From positions 310,001-374,000 of the forward strand of contig JAPVLO010000522.1 in the NCBI GenBank assembly GCA_027257055.1: a stretch of 64,000 bases of DNA, written 5' to 3'. The notes under the pieces were generated by a model. It searched no databases. It was not told the DNA's origin and saw only the letters and a program-made list of their open reading frames with translations. Position numbers and translations under genes: made by a program. Shown piece after piece: positions 10,101 to 22,212 of this stretch. Numbering within the stretch: the stretch's first letter is position 1; each line of letters begins with the position of its first letter. This DNA is from Cephalopachus bancanus (Eukaryota; Chordata; Mammalia; Primates; Tarsiidae).

Positions 10101-13090
10101 AAGAACCAGCTTTTTGTTTCATCGATGTTTTGTATTGTCTTTTTGTCTTCTACGTCCTGGATTTGGGCTTTTATTTTGGTGATCTGGATTCTTCTGCTGA
10201 AATTAGGGTTTCTGTTGTCTTGCTTTTCCAGCTACCTTAGGTGGCTTGTTGGGCTGTTAATTTGTGCTCCTTCCATTTTCTTTCTTCATTTTTATATGGA
10301 TACAAATTTCCCTCTTACTACAGCTTTTAAGTCCCAGAGATTTTGGTAAGATGTTTCTTCATTTTCATTTGTTTCCAGGTATCTTTTGATCTCTGTTTTG
10401 ATTTCATCATTGACCCAGGAGTTGTTTAGCATCATGCTGTTTAGTGACCATGTCTTTGTGGGTATTGGGGGGGACCTTGTTGATGTTAATGTGTATTTTT
10501 ATTCCACTGTGGTCCGAGAAGGTGCATGGTAGAATTTCGGTCCTTTTAAATTTGCTTATGCTTGATTTATGGCCAATTATGTGGTCGATATGGAAATATG
10601 TTCCATGCAGTGATGAGTAAAATGTATATTCTCTGGTCTTTGGATGGAGTGTTCTGTAGGTACCAATTAAGTACATTTGGTCCAGAGTCACTTTGAGGTT
10701 CTGTATCTCATTGCTGATTTTTTGTCCTGATGATCTGACTAGGGTTGTGAGTGAGGTATTAAAGTCCCAAGTTATGATGGTGTTAGAGTCAATATCCTTC
10801 TTTAGTTTTCCAGGAGTTGCTTTATAAAAGTTGGTGTACCTATGTTAGGTGCATATATGTTTAGGATAGATATTTCTTGTTGATGGAGTGAAACTTTTAT
10901 CATTATGTAGTGGCCGTCTCTATCTTTTTTAGTTTTTGATAGCTTAAATGGTATTTTGTCTGAAATTTGGGTCATGATTCTTCCTTTCTTTTGTGTTCCA
11001 TTTGCCTGAAAATTTGTTTCCTATCCTCTTACTTTGAGTCTGTGCATGTCCTTTCTAGTGAAATGGGTCTCTTGAAGGCAGTATATTGTTGCCTGGTGAT
11101 GTTTTATCCATTTTGCCATTCTATGTCTTTTCAGTGGTGCATTTAGTCCATTCACGTTCGGGCTGATTATTGAAATGTGAGAGTTCGTCCCTATCATAGA
11201 GTTCTTATAGAGTTGTTCTTCCACTTGGTTTATTGTCTTTCTTTTGTTTTTGGGTTGATTCATGTGTATTTTATTCTTTTTCCTGTACTCTTGTGAAGAA
11301 CGTTGTTCTTTTTTCCCCCTTTTCTTCTGTGTTTAGTACTTTCTTGAGTGTTTCATGTAGAGGTGGTTTGGTGGCAGTGTAAGCTCTTAGGGATTGGATA
11401 TCTGGGAAAGATTTTAATTCTCCTCACTGATGAAGCTTAATCTGGTGAGGTAGGTTACTCTTGGTTGAAATTGTTTATATTTTAGGACTTTGAAGATAGG
11501 CTCCAATCTCTCCTAGCCTGCAGGGTTTCTGTAGATAAATCTGCTGCTTTTCTAATTCATCTTCCATGGTAGGTGATCTGGCCTTTTTCTCTTGCTGCCT
11601 TTAGGATTTTTTCTTTTATGCCTACTTTGTTTAGGGAAATTATTATGTGTCTAGAGTTGGTTTTCTCTTTTGTTGTTTGCGGGGGTTCTCTGAATCTCTT
11701 GTGTTTGAGTTTTTGCATCATTGATTAGATAAGGAAGTTTTCTTAAATTTATCTCATTTAAGGTTTGTTCCAGTGTGGTCCTTGTCTCTCTTTCTGCCTC
11801 AGGAAGACCAATTACTCTTAGGTTCTGTCTCTTGAAGTAATCGCTCATCTCTAAGGGTTTTTTTTGTGTCTTTTTGAGCTTTTTTTCTGTGTTTTTGAGA
11901 GTTTGGGTTAGTTCTATATTTTGGTCCTCAAGCTTTGAGATTCTTTCTTCTGCTTGGGTAATTCTGCTTTCATGCTTATCAGTTTGTTATTTATTTCATT
12001 CACAGTATTCTTTATTACTGTTATCTCAGATATCGGCTTCTTTCTAGTTTCTTCTTGAGTCTCCTCAATTCTTTTTAATCTCTCCTTAATGTCTTGATAT
12101 CTAGGTTTGTAGTTTGAGACCAGTCATTCTGGGGGCTCTTCATTGTTTGCATTCCGAAGTCAGTTTTCTCAATGTCTCCCTCCCAGGGGTCTGGGAGAGA
12201 CCCATATTCTTCTTTTGGTTTTTCTTCATTTGTGTAGATTTTTCTCTCATCTCTTAGTGGCTAAAGTCCTTTAGCTCTAATCTCCCGTCTCTCCCCTCTG
12301 TTTTTGTTGCTGGCAGCTAGCCTGCCACCTGGGAGATCTGTGATCGTCTGTGTTCCGTGTAGGGAGGGGCTTTGTCTCCTGTTTAATGACATCACCATGG
12401 GAACTGAGGTGGGGGCTCTGATAGGTGGTTGGGGCGATGCAAATCTGCGTTGAAAATGGTGGAGGTGGTAGTTTTACTTTCACTTTTAGGGATGCTCGTG
12501 TTGGTCTCTAGGTGGGACTAACTGCACAGCTGGGCTCTGGATCTGGGGTTCCACCAGCAGGCTGGGATGGAGGAGAGGGTTGGGGGTTCCCTCCTCTGGA
12601 GCTGGAAGCCTCAGATCAGCACCTTACACAAGCTCCCTTACTCAAGCTTGCGGTCGCACACTGAGTGCCTCAGCCAGGGTGGGCCCAGGGCTCCAGATTT
12701 CCAAAGCTCCAGAGGGCAGGTGGTGGCTCCTGGTCCCTCAAAGGGCACTTCAGCCAGAAATGGGAACAGTGTCTCTGAGGGGTGGGCCCCAGAGCCTCCC
12801 TGGGTGACTGGCAGCTTGGTGCTGGGTGCTGGACATGACGATATAACCAGGGAGGGAGCTGGGATCTGGTATTCAGGATTCCACAGCTGGCCAGAGTTAC
12901 ATATAGTGGAGCAGCCTCTGCTGGGCCACAGTATGTGGCCCTGCATGGGACCAATGGTCCCCTGGCCTCGTACCAGTGTGGCTGGCGGTGGGCAGGGGGT
13001 TGCAGGAAGAAAAGTAAGAGTCCTTTTGGGAACTCACGTTTGGAGAGTCTCACAGATCCACCTATGCCATCGCCATCTTCAGGAGTCTCC
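7138..13090 (-). mobile_element. Full-length L1 retrotransposon (L1-a), minus strand, inactive
   Basis: A 5.95-kb L1 read on the minus strand. It has a GC-rich 5' UTR (about 12490-13090), ORF1 remnants (about 11640-12200), ORF2, a 3' UTR and an A/T-rich tail ending in ATT repeats at 7138-7160. ORF2 endonuclease fragments lie at 11021-11263 and 10407-10691. Reverse transcriptase lies at 8509-9949 with an FADD catalytic motif, and the C-terminal part at 7480-7755. Frameshifts separate these blocks, so it cannot move itself. It splits ERVL copy A: a 7-bp direct repeat CTGTTTT is present at 7131-7137 and 13091-13097, and ERVL text resumes exactly there. Confidence 0.9.
8509..9438 (-). pseudogene. 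L1-a ORF2 fragment: reverse transcriptase domain
   Basis: This is the longest surviving open frame of L1-a, 309 codons. It contains the palm of the L1 reverse transcriptase: '[18 protein letters not shown]', then '[15 protein letters not shown]' with the two catalytic aspartates present. The thumb follows with '[14 protein letters not shown]'. The upstream RT part lies in a separate frame at 9461-9949, so a frameshift breaks ORF2 near 9450. It is not functional alone. Confidence 0.9.
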
Positions 13091-13195
13091 CTGTTTTTTT
13101 TGAAAAACATATTTTTGCTGTGTTACTGAGTCTCAGTTGAGGCTGAATCCTTAAGCGTGTTTTTGCACGTCACTGGGCCAGTTCTATATTTACAA
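13091..13195 (+). mobile_element. ERVL pol fragment after the L1 insertion (end of copy A)
   Basis: 'TTGAAAAACATATTTTTGCT' and 'GTTACTGAGTCTCAGTTGA' continue the ERVL pol text interrupted at 7137. Recognisable ERVL similarity is lost after about 13195, so copy A has no visible integrase region or 3' LTR in this window. Confidence 0.55.
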
Positions 13196-14080
13196 TATAA
13201 ATATTTAATACTAGTTGCAAGATCCAGCAGAGAAATAGCAGAAAATGCACTTTGGGGGTGCAATGTGAAGTTCCATCCACTCAGAGACACTGGGGTGAAG
13301 CTTAGTGGCCTGAAAGCCACTGAGGAGACAGGTGGTACTGAGAGAAACCCCTCTGACCACCTTGTGTAAACAGAAGACAAGTTTATACCCAACTCCATAC
13401 AGAAAATATTTTTAGTTCAAAAGCTGCCATTTTCTTGTTAGCCAAGATCAGCTAGTTGAGAATCAAGTCTCTGGGTCTCAATATCGGTACAATGATAAAT
13501 GTAAACTTTTAAAAACAAAGAAGGAAAGAATTTTCAAGGATCTGAGCAAAAGTCTGAATGAGAATTGTAATTCCTCAGTATAAATGAACAAAAACCAATC
13601 CATCCATTTAGAGGAGTTCCTGGCATTTCATTTCATTTAAATTAGAGGAACTGGAAACAAGCAAAGACTACTTTTGCATCTAGAAATTGCCTTAAATAAT
13701 TTTTTAAAAGGATTAATTCAAGTGAACACAGCATTAAGAACAGGTATTTTATAAGTACAAAGCTATTTCTCACATTATTATTTATAATACCACACTAAAT
13801 CTCACTCCATCTCAATCAAAGGGAGACTGAATAAATTTCTGTGTGCTTCCACAGTGAATCACTGGGCAGTTGTGAATGTGACTGAAAAGTTCTCTTAATG
13901 TCCAATCCACCATGACATTCAGTTACAATGGGGGGAAGCAAAAGAAAGACTCTGAACATCATGCAAAATTAGCTCTACATGGAGGGAAAGATATGAATAG
14001 TATGTTGATATGCTTGTATGTGTGTGTTTATATTTTGGTATTAAAAAATAAAAGAATAAATTTAAGCCTTTAAAAGTGGG
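13196..14080. other. Unassigned non-coding DNA
   Basis: No gene is recognised. Open frames here are short and overlap in opposite directions. The AT-rich stretch 13600-14080 may be an old repeat, but I cannot name one. Confidence 0.4.
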
Positions 14081-14222
14081 TACTTAACCATGTGCAGTGA
14101 CTCACACTATAATTCCAATGCTTTGGTAGACCAAGGCAGGAGGATCACTTGAGCCCTGGAGTTCAATCCCAACCTGGACAACACAGTGAGACTCCATCTC
14201 CACTGTTGAAAAATTAAGTTAA
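14081..14222 (+). mobile_element. Alu monomer (FLAM-like or truncated Alu)
   Basis: A single Alu arm: 'GTGCAGTGACTCACAC', 'GGCAGGAGGATCACTTGAGC', 'GTGAGACTCCATCTC', then an A-rich tail. The second arm is absent, which fits an ancient free left monomer or a truncated copy. Confidence 0.75.
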
Positions 14223-15000
14223 ATTAAGATAAAATAGTAATAAAAGTGGACCCTTGTAAGGAAGACAGAAAAAAGTACAGAAAAGACAGGTGAAGCTAGA
14301 CTGATCTGTTTGTGTTTTGTTTGTTTTATTGGTTTAGAAATATATACATATTTTATCAAATATATGATGTCAAAACATTTTAAATATAATTTATAAGCCT
14401 ACAAACAAAATCTAAAACCATTAAATAACCCTTAATTAATGCCAAAGTAGGGCTTTACTGAGCAAAGAAGGGTCATTTCTACTGAATTTAAATAAAAAAT
14501 ATTTGTTTATGGTAAATAATATATGTTCTGTATTATATTAAAAACATAATGTATTATAATAATCAATTATAAAATGTACAATGTGATTATATATGAGTAT
14601 AATAAGTAGTTTGGCTATATATTAAAATAAATGTGAGTGTATCATCAAAATAGTTAACTTCGTTAAAAGTATAGAGTCACAATTTTTAAAATTTCTTGCA
14701 AGTAGTAGCTGAACCAACATTTGAAGAGAAAGTATAGAAGGTGGACTTTGAGCCCTTGATTGTACAAGAAAACGAAGGCGTCACCAAGTACAATGAGCTT
14801 CGTGTGATCAGATAAGGACTGGTATGAAGGAGTCTCAATAGCAATCCATGGGACATTTCTAACATCAAATAAGACAGGTGATGGGCTAAAAATGAATATG
14901 TACACTCTATGCATCTAATAATAATGAAAACGCAAAAGGAAACAAAGACCAAAAACACATCACACTTGAGAAATGGTAAAGAACCAAATCACTACATTGA
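14223..15000. other. Unassigned AT-rich DNA
   Basis: A very AT-rich stretch with no recognisable gene or repeat. The small minus-strand frames at 14663-14958 look like chance openings. Confidence 0.45.
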
Positions 15001-15002
15001 AA

Positions 15003-15330
15003 AAAAAATAGGTACATATACATTATGGAATATTGCACAGTCATAAAGAAAGACAAAATTATGAACCTTTTGCATCAACTTGGATGGTCTTAGAGGCTAT
15101 AATACTGAACGATCTGTCACCGAAAAAGAGAGCTGATTATCACATGTTCTCATTCATAAGTGGACCTTGAATGATGATCATAATACTATAAGAAATGGTT
15201 TGGCAGTAGTGGGAAACTGTCGGGAAAGGTGGGGCATACCTCATCAACAAGGGTACCTGCATAATGAACATTTGTATACCTAACCCTGAATTGTAACCCA
15301 CATGTTTAAAATAAAAATTAAATAAAAAAC
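15003..15330 (+). mobile_element. L1 3' end, 5'-truncated
   Basis: The end of L1 ORF2 plus 3' UTR: 'TACATTATGGAATATTGCACAG', 'CATGTTCTCATTCATAAGTGG', 'CCTAACCCTGAATTGTAACCC', then an AT-rich tail with AAAATAAAAATTAAATAAAA. It is a typical short L1 insertion that shares its 3' UTR with the full-length copies. Confidence 0.9.
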
Positions 15331-16189
15331 TGGAATTGGAGCAGGAACCAAGATATCTCTTTTCTCTCTGAAGTATTCAGCAGGAACCATCTGCAAATGC
15401 TATTTACCTACTAATGTCAAAAGGTGAACAGACTTGGAAAATCTGTGCATTTCATGAATAAGTACAAGATACCAGTGGCTGCCAAAATCCTTGGGCTGTA
15501 AGTCTACAGTGAGAAGAGCAATGGGTGGATTCAGCTGAAAACACATGACAGACATGGGCTGGAATTGCAAGGAGAGAGTGTAACACACACGCACATGACC
15601 CAGTGTCACAGTCCTGATGTTAACAATAACAGCAAAACTTTTGTGTCATAATGTCTTCATATTTATATGTGTTTTCATTTTTTAAAATTTTAGAACAGAT
15701 TTAAAATAAGATCCAAAGCAGAAGGAGTGACCTCATTTAAATGGTGTACTATAGATACAGCAGTTTAGTCCACCATTCATGAGTAGAAATATTTCTGAGC
15801 AAATGCAGGAGTGCCATTCAGAGATTCCAGCATTGAATTTAGAAAAAAAATGTAATTGGAGAAATCCTAGGGAATACTAGAGGGCAGGGATTATTTTACC
15901 TAGTTTCCCATGGAAAATGCATTTGAGAATATGACAGATTAAATAAGGATGGGATAAGGAGACGGAGGGTATCATATGAGGATAAAGAAAAATAATATTT
16001 CTCAATGTAGGAGCAGTTGATTAAAATTTTTCACACCAAAATAATGCAAAAGTTTAACCAACATTTATTTGACAATGAGGAAATAAGATGGTGGTAAGAG
16101 AAAATAAAATAAACCTGCATTTACAGATGTGGAAGTAGATGACAATGAACTGTCAAATAAAAAATCAATGAAGAAAGAAAATGATAAAG
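15331..16189. other. Unassigned non-coding DNA
   Basis: No coding exon or named repeat is recognised. Confidence 0.4.
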
Positions 16190-16200
16190 AAACACTTCTA

Positions 16201-16488
16201 GCCGGGCTCGGGGGCTCAGCTTGTAATCCTGGCAGGCTGAGGTGAGTGGACTGCCTGAGCCCGCGGGTTTGAGACCCGCCTGGGCAGGCGAGACGTCATC
16301 TCTACAATAAATCAAAAAATTAGCCGGGCATGGTAGCGCACACCTGTAGTTCCAGCTACTTGGAAGGCTGAGGTGGAAGGATCGCCGGAGCCCAGCAGGT
16401 TGAAGCTGCGGTGGCCGGGAGTGGCCACTGCACTCCAGTCTGGGTAACAGAGTGAGACTTCAACTCAAAAAAAAAAAACAAAACAAAA
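16201..16488 (+). mobile_element. Young Alu SINE with target duplication
   Basis: A CpG-rich dimeric Alu beginning GCCGGGCTCGGGGGCTCAGC. It is flanked by an 11-bp direct repeat AAACACTTCTA at 16190-16200 and 16489-16499. The left arm lacks a few bases after 'TGTAATCCTGGCAGGCTGAGG' compared with the copy at 2252. Confidence 0.93.
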
Positions 16489-16499
16489 AAACACTTCTA

Positions 16500-18956
16500 T
16501 AATGTATCATAAGCCTCCAAGGCAAAATGAATAGAAATGTATGTACACAGAACACTTCCGAAAAGCAGAGTTAAGAGATACCTTGATGTCTATGGAGATG
16601 GGAATTGGGAAGTGAGGAAAAAGGGTCATCTCTGTACCTGCTGATGAATCTATCAGTGTTTTATCTATGCACATATCAAAGTTTAAAAGATGAATTGATT
16701 TTTGCTGAGGATAAAGAATTTCAGTGGAACATGTGGAAGCAGACCATGGAGGTCATTCGTAGGAGAATTGATCAGATGAGAAATGATGGGGACTTGGCTT
16801 ATGTTGGTGGGATGACTTTGATATTATGTGTGATTTGGAGTCAACATGGGGTTGGAGAAAGTCTAGAAAAGGTTGTCTAAGTGAAGAATTTGTGAATGGA
16901 TCCAAAATGTCTGTCTTAGACGAGTGGCAGAAGAGGGGCTTCATCTTATCCCCAAGCCTTAGGAGCCACTGAAGTCCAGTTGATGATTATGGATGGACAG
17001 AGCTGTCAGGACTTAAATCCAAATCTATGATGAATTTCTCATAGGGTAGAATTCTAAGACATGAACATCCACCTTCTCCAGAGTGGGAGGTGGCTTTGTG
17101 CTAAATTCTAACCTGTTCTCAGATATCAAAGCATCCAAGAACTTTCCATATCAAAGTGTTGCTGCTAAAATTTACAGACTACAGACATCTTGCATTCAGA
17201 AAATGGAAATTCTGTGTAAGATGTCTGTCTCTTTTGTCTCCAAATTGAGCTTGTTTTTTTTGAGTTGACTGCAAAAGGCTCCATAAGTTCCCAGTGAGTT
17301 TGGAAACCGAGGTATTTACCTATTTATTTTTATTTTTGTTTTTATATCCACAGACTTAAGTGGTGGCTGAACCTGGTAGCTATTAATTCCAACATCAGGA
17401 ATGGGAGAAGCTGCAGAAGAAAGTAGCAGAGATCATTTCAAACTAAGGAAATACTAACTTTCAAGTCCTCAACCCTGTGGCTGCCCCTACCAAGGTGACA
17501 GCCTGGGGTTCATGGGAATCTGCTGAGAAATGCTCTGTCTTGCTTTCACTCTCTTCTGCACACAATGACCACAGTTACTGGTGGAGACAAAATATGTCCA
17601 GAGCAAATGAACTGACATCCCAGGATAGGGGCATCTGACATTTCCTTTCCTAGGAAGTCACTGGCACGAAAGTTCAGAACTGAGCGACATTTTGAAAACA
17701 AGGGTGAAATTTAACCTTTGACAGGTAGGAAAAGATCATCCCAGATTTAAGTGGAGCTTGCTAAAGGTCCTCATCTTAAGCTTGACTGAGTCAATCTAGC
17801 TTTAACTATGGCTTTTGGTCAATTCCTCAACCCTACCCAGCATGAAAGGTTTTTTTAATTCTTCTCTTCAAATTTCAGACCCAGTTGCACAAGTGCCTGG
17901 GATATCCCTTTGCCATCCCTAGATATCTGCTGCAAGGGCAGGGCAGAGGCAAGGGTCACTCTTCTCTCCCCCCACCCTAGCTGGGTCTCTTCCTCTTCAC
18001 ACGTCTCCCCCACACTGACCCCCCCCAACAGGCACCAATAGCCACTGTGCTGTTTGGGACATGGGGTCCCTCCCTTCCTGTACCCCGCCCTGACCGGCCC
18101 CTCCAGAACAACATCTTCCATAAAGATTTGAAGTGTGGAAGGATAATAATGTGACTCCTCTGGCTTACAAGGACCCTGACACTCAGCAGATGTGGCATGT
18201 GTCCATGAGGGTGGTGGGTTGTAGCTCCCACATGTTACCTGGTTCAGGCACAGAAGGAGTACATGGGGTTGTGGTGTCTCTTGATCTATTCCTCAGCCCC
18301 ATCTCTTTCCCTCAAAGGCCAGCCTCCTACATGTTTCAAATTTCTCCCTCCACTCACTCAGATCCTTCTGTGATCCCCAACTGGGGAAAGGCATTGAGTG
18401 AGTATGAGAATGTCCCAGTCGTTTTTCATCCCACTGTGTGGTGGAATCACCCTGTGACTGGACTGCTCTGCTTCTCCTTCCTTACCTTCGCAGCCCAGAA
18501 CTCTCCTGACTGATGCATTTTCTACTCCAGGACTCTCTCCCAGGACCCTAATCAGCAGGGTGACCCTGGACCCAGTGCCCTGAGCAGATAATCAGGACAC
18601 AGGACTGGGCAGGACTTCTCAACTGCAACCAGAGTGGAATCTCAGCAGTCATGGGATTGAGAGCTCCTATCCAGTAACCACAGTCTTCAGGAGTGATTGG
18701 GTGTGACAGTAAATAGAAGGAGGAGTTGTGTGAGCCATGACACTGTTAGGGATGCTTGTGGCTGAGGTCACAGAACTCATCATAAACATGCCCTGAGAGG
18801 GTGAAGCCATATCTTGCAAACTCATGGTTTTGGGGAGGCGCAATGAAACTGTCCTTGAACAGTTGGAAGGCATTCAACCACATCTCCAAGTAACATGGCA
18901 GGGTCAGGTCTTCTTCTGAGGAAACTGAGGTCCATGGCTGGACTGAGAAAGTTTCT
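16500..18956. other. Unassigned DNA between Alu and the LRC flank module
   Basis: No convincing exon was found. The stretches 17880-18500 and 18540-18900 are GC-moderate and look single-copy. They lie downstream (minus-strand sense) of the decayed transmembrane exon at 22.1 kb, so they are probably old LRC intergenic sequence. Confidence 0.35.
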
Positions 18957-19312
18957 CATACACAGGATGAATGACCCCAGGAGGAGAAGAAAACTAAGGA
19001 GCTGAGTATAAGACTAAGAAGATTATTAGCTCACTGGGAGAGAAAGCACAACTTTCCTTCTGGCGTGGGTGGGTGTGTGGTTCTGTGTTTCCCGAACACC
19101 TAATCCCTCTGACTTCCTTATTGCTACAATTAGCAGCACCTTCTCTTCATCGCCTTCCACCAGATCTCTGAGTCACTCGACTTCCTCGCTGCTCTTCACG
19201 CCCTGCCTGTAACTCTTCATCTGTCACCATAGACTCCTCTCCACACTTTAGGCAACAGCACTTCCTGGAGGAAATTCACAGGTTTCAATGTGAGACATGG
19301 GGGTCACATGTG
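18957..19312. repeat. LRC flank module, copy 1
   Basis: This block is similar in order and orientation to 51219-51562. Shared landmarks are 'GGATGAATGA', 'AGAAAGCACAAC'/'AGAAGCACAAC', 'CTCTGACTTCCTTATT'/'CTCTGACTTTCTTATT', and 'GAGACATGGGGGTCACAT'/'AAGACATGGGTGTCACAT'. In each case it sits 2-3 kb past a minus-strand transmembrane exon of an LRC-type receptor (22.1 kb and 53.6 kb). It is best read as downstream flank that was duplicated along with the receptor genes. Confidence 0.7.
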
Positions 19313-20054
19313 CTGAAGTCAACAATTGGCCAGTAATGCCACTTCTTCCCTTATTCCTTAGTTTAAAAAGATAATATCAGCCTCTCCTTTCAAGAAATCT
19401 GCAGTACCTGAGACATGGAATAGTTTTCATCTTGTGTCATTTTTATAACCAGATGGGGCATGTAATATTAGCACCCTCATAACAAAAGTAAATAATCAGA
19501 GGACTCTAAATATGTCCTCCTATTTGAAAATGCAACTCAGAAATAATACTCCATCCTGAGTTGGGTAGTAGAACTTCAGAAATAATTACAGAATGCAGAT
19601 TAATGCATGTGAGATAATGACCACTGTGGTAATAGCATCTAAATTCTAGCCCTCAAATAATCCCTTATCACTGAAAAGGTAAACGAGAAACTATACTTCA
19701 TCTTCAGTGGGATATAGAGAACCACAAAGGGTAATAAAATATAGAAACGCTGGAGCTGATTCTGAATTTTATGCCCAACCAAATTGCTCTTTATAAGTGA
19801 AAGTGGAACTTTTACCAGTGCCTGAACACTGTAGAAGATAGAGCATCTCTGATCTGGATGGAGTCCTACCTCACATGACCCCAAAAGAAAAAGTAAGCTT
19901 GAGGAGATAGACCATGGAACAACTTCATCTGGAATTAGGAAGTTTTAGGGAGCCATTATTTTAGCGGCATTGAGGAAATTCACAATTCTGTGTAAGAAAA
20001 ATGCATATCTCATTTTTAAACATTTTCTTGACAACAAACGTGAACTTTGTTCTC
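19313..20054. other. Unassigned non-coding DNA
   Basis: Nothing is recognised. It lies between the flank module and an old L1. Confidence 0.4.
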
Positions 20055-21035
20055 ATTAAGTGGTCTGTGAGACAGCCCACACAGACCCAAGCTCTGAGAC
20101 TGGCCCTGTGGACTCACACTTAGGCTCACCCTGGTGTCAGGTTGGCTCTTTGGCGTCAGTCTCCAGGCCACAAACTCTAAGCATGCTTCTGAGAACCCAG
20201 GATCCAGGCAAACCCCCAAAGACTCAATCAACCAGTCTATCACAGCACCAGGCCAGCCATGACCCCAAAGCCAGACCCTCATACCTGCTGACACAGGTAC
20301 AAGGCCAGACTCCCAATGATGCCAGCAGCAAACCCACCTGAATGTCCTACCACATGGCCCACCTAGATTATCTAGATAGGCTGATTTGCAAAGGAATTTC
20401 CCTGATGAGGCCTATCTGTAAATGCTGGAATACAATTTCTTCAGCTGTGCAGATACTCATGCATGGCCACAGAGATCATGAATAATCAGAAAACATGACT
20501 CCACTACAGAGAAACAAAAAGGCACCAGGAGCTGACCCTAAAAAATGGACCTATATAAACTGACTGTGAAATTACTAAAATAATGTAAAAAATGTCAGTG
20601 AGTTAGAAGAGATTAAAATCAGACATTGACCATTTGGGTGACAGGAGAAGTTAAAGTTTAGAATCTTTACCTACAGTAAAAATTATGTTGTTATCAGTTT
20701 AAATAGACTGTTATAACTATAAGATATTTATGTAAGTCTCATGGTAATTACAAATTTAAAAAAAAACAGTGGCACGTATGTAAAAGACAAAGAATATGCA
20801 ATCAAAATACACAGATATTAACAAATCACAAAGATATTGACAAATCACAAAAGACACAACAAGGGCAACAGAATGGGGCAAATGAACTACAAAACAATCA
20901 TAAGACAATTAACAAAATGGCAGCAGTAAGTTCCTACATATAAATAATTACTTTAAATGCAAACTAAATCACCCAGTCAAATGATATCGAGTGACTGAAT
21001 TAAATATATGAGAGCTAACTCCACAACCTTGAAGA
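20055..21035 (+). mobile_element. Ancient L1M-type element: 5' region, ORF1 start and endonuclease part
   Basis: The 20060-20350 stretch, rich in 'CCAGGCCAGCCATGACCCC'-style text, followed by 'ATCAGAAAACATGACTCCAC' and 'AGGAGCTGACCCTAAAAAATGG', resembles the 5' UTR/ORF1 border of old mammalian L1M elements. From about 20900, 'AATAATTACTTTAAATGCAA' and 'AAGAGACTCACTTTAA' match the ORF2 endonuclease start. It is heavily decayed and internally deleted between these parts. Confidence 0.6.
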
Positions 21036-21328
21036 GACTCACTTTAAATTTTTTGCTTGTTGGCTTGAGTTGGAGTCTCACTCTTGCCCAGGAAGGAGAA
21101 CAGTGGAGCTATCATGGCTCACAGTAGCCTTGACCTCCCAGGTTCAGACAAATGTCCCACTTCACCCTACTGAATAGCTTGCACCACTACACCCTCCTAT
21201 ATTTTTGGTAGAGACAAGGTCTTGCAATGCTGCCCCAGGCTAGTCTTAAACTCCAGGACTCAAGCAATTCCCCTGCCTTGTCCTACAAAAGTGCTGAGAT
21301 TACAAACATGAGCCATCACACCTGATTG
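21036..21328 (-). mobile_element. Alu SINE, antisense, inside the L1M
   Basis: The reverse complement of a dimeric Alu: 'GGAGTCTCACTCTTGCCC', 'CATGGCTCACAGTAGCCTTG', 'GATTACAAACATGAGCCATC'. The L1M endonuclease text runs up to its left edge ('AGACTCACTTTAAA') and resumes after its right edge. Confidence 0.85.
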
Positions 21329-21470
21329 AAACTCAATTTAGTTTTAAGATTACTCATAAGCTGAAAGTGAGGGATGGAAAAAAGTTAGACAATGCACATG
21401 GCAATAGAAAGAAAGCAGGGCAGCTATATTGATATAAGAAAAAATACATTTTTAGTTGAATTATTATGAT
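21329..21470 (+). mobile_element. Ancient L1M endonuclease fragment (continued)
   Basis: 'CTCATAAGCTGAAAGTGAGGG', 'GACAATGCACATGGCAATAG' and 'AGCAGGGCAGCTATATTGAT' continue the L1 ORF2 endonuclease coding text interrupted by the Alu. Stops are present. Confidence 0.65.
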
Positions 21471-22049
21471 GGGATCAAAGCCCCATAAACAATGCATAGT
21501 TCCTGGCCACCCTGGCTCAGGTCAGTGACAAGTGTCAGTTTTTGGAAAAGCCACATAAGTCAATCTCTCAATTCCCAGGAGAGAGCTATAATTACAGGGC
21601 CCCAAAAGAAAGGAGAGGGATTGGATATTTTGACACAGGACTTGCCTAATCTGGTGTAACAGGGAAGTCCTGAACTAAAGGGGCAGCAGTGGAAACTGAG
21701 AAAATGGCCTGGAGTGACCTGCGGGAGTGTCTGACTTAGGGTGGGAGGAGGGAGAAAGTGAAGAGGGATGCAGACTTGAAAGGAAACAGGTATTAAAGCT
21801 GAGAGGAGAAAATGACTTGCAATGGAGTGGGGTGAGGACAGTCCTGATGAGTGTCAAACCTGGAGAGAAACTTTTGGAAGCAGAAGACTGACAGAATGAA
21901 GGAAGGCACCATCTGAGATGGTGCTCAGCTCCAGCAAGGGGAGCCTTCCATCGGGGCCCATGTAGTGCACAGTCAAGGTGGGCTCTGGGTTGCTTCAGGC
22001 TTCAGGATGACCCTCAGCCTTGAGATGTCCCACATGGTAATGGGATCTA
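21471..22049. other. Unassigned DNA, presumed downstream flank of the decayed receptor
   Basis: GC-moderate sequence with no repeat that I can name. In minus-strand sense it would be the 3' UTR or flank of the transmembrane exon relic at 22.1 kb. No polyadenylation signal could be tied to it. Confidence 0.35.
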
Positions 22050-22212
22050 CCTCTATGGTGGGTGCTTTCGTGTCTCCATCACTGAGGTCACTACTTGCAC
22101 TGCTACTGGCTGTGTCAAGATTCTACCAGAATGACAAATAGAATCAACAACACCAGACTGGCCAGACCCAATCAGACACACTTCACAACCATGTAGTTCT
22201 GGAAGATGGGGG
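22050..22212 (-). pseudogene. Decayed transmembrane exon of an LRC activating receptor (FCAR/LILRA type)
   Basis: Reading the minus strand, a pyrimidine-rich acceptor ends in CAG at 22215-22213. An exon then encodes 'QNYMVVKCV', a stop, 'LGLASLVLLILFVILVES', a stop, and 'HSQ'. It aligns position by position with the intact exon at 53561-53697 and with remembered FCAR and LILRA tails (charged Arg inside the membrane entry, then ~20 hydrophobic residues, then Trp-His-Ser). The first stop (TGA, 22172-22174) occupies exactly the Arg position that pairs with the FcR gamma chain. The second (TGA, 22115-22117) occupies the Trp. No neighbouring Ig exon lies within 6 kb. It could be the membrane exon of the LAIR-like relic at 28-30 kb or a separate gene fragment. 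The 3' end of the exon is uncertain. Confidence 0.7.

Noticed and set aside
12567..13110. Overlapping frames of up to 178 codons on both strands
   Set aside because: They fall in the GC-rich 5' UTR of the minus-strand L1-a. No known domain is present.
18133..18513. A 126-codon plus-strand frame and an overlapping minus-strand frame
   Set aside because: No domain, no splice logic, and opposite-strand frames overlap. I could not tie it to any LRC exon.
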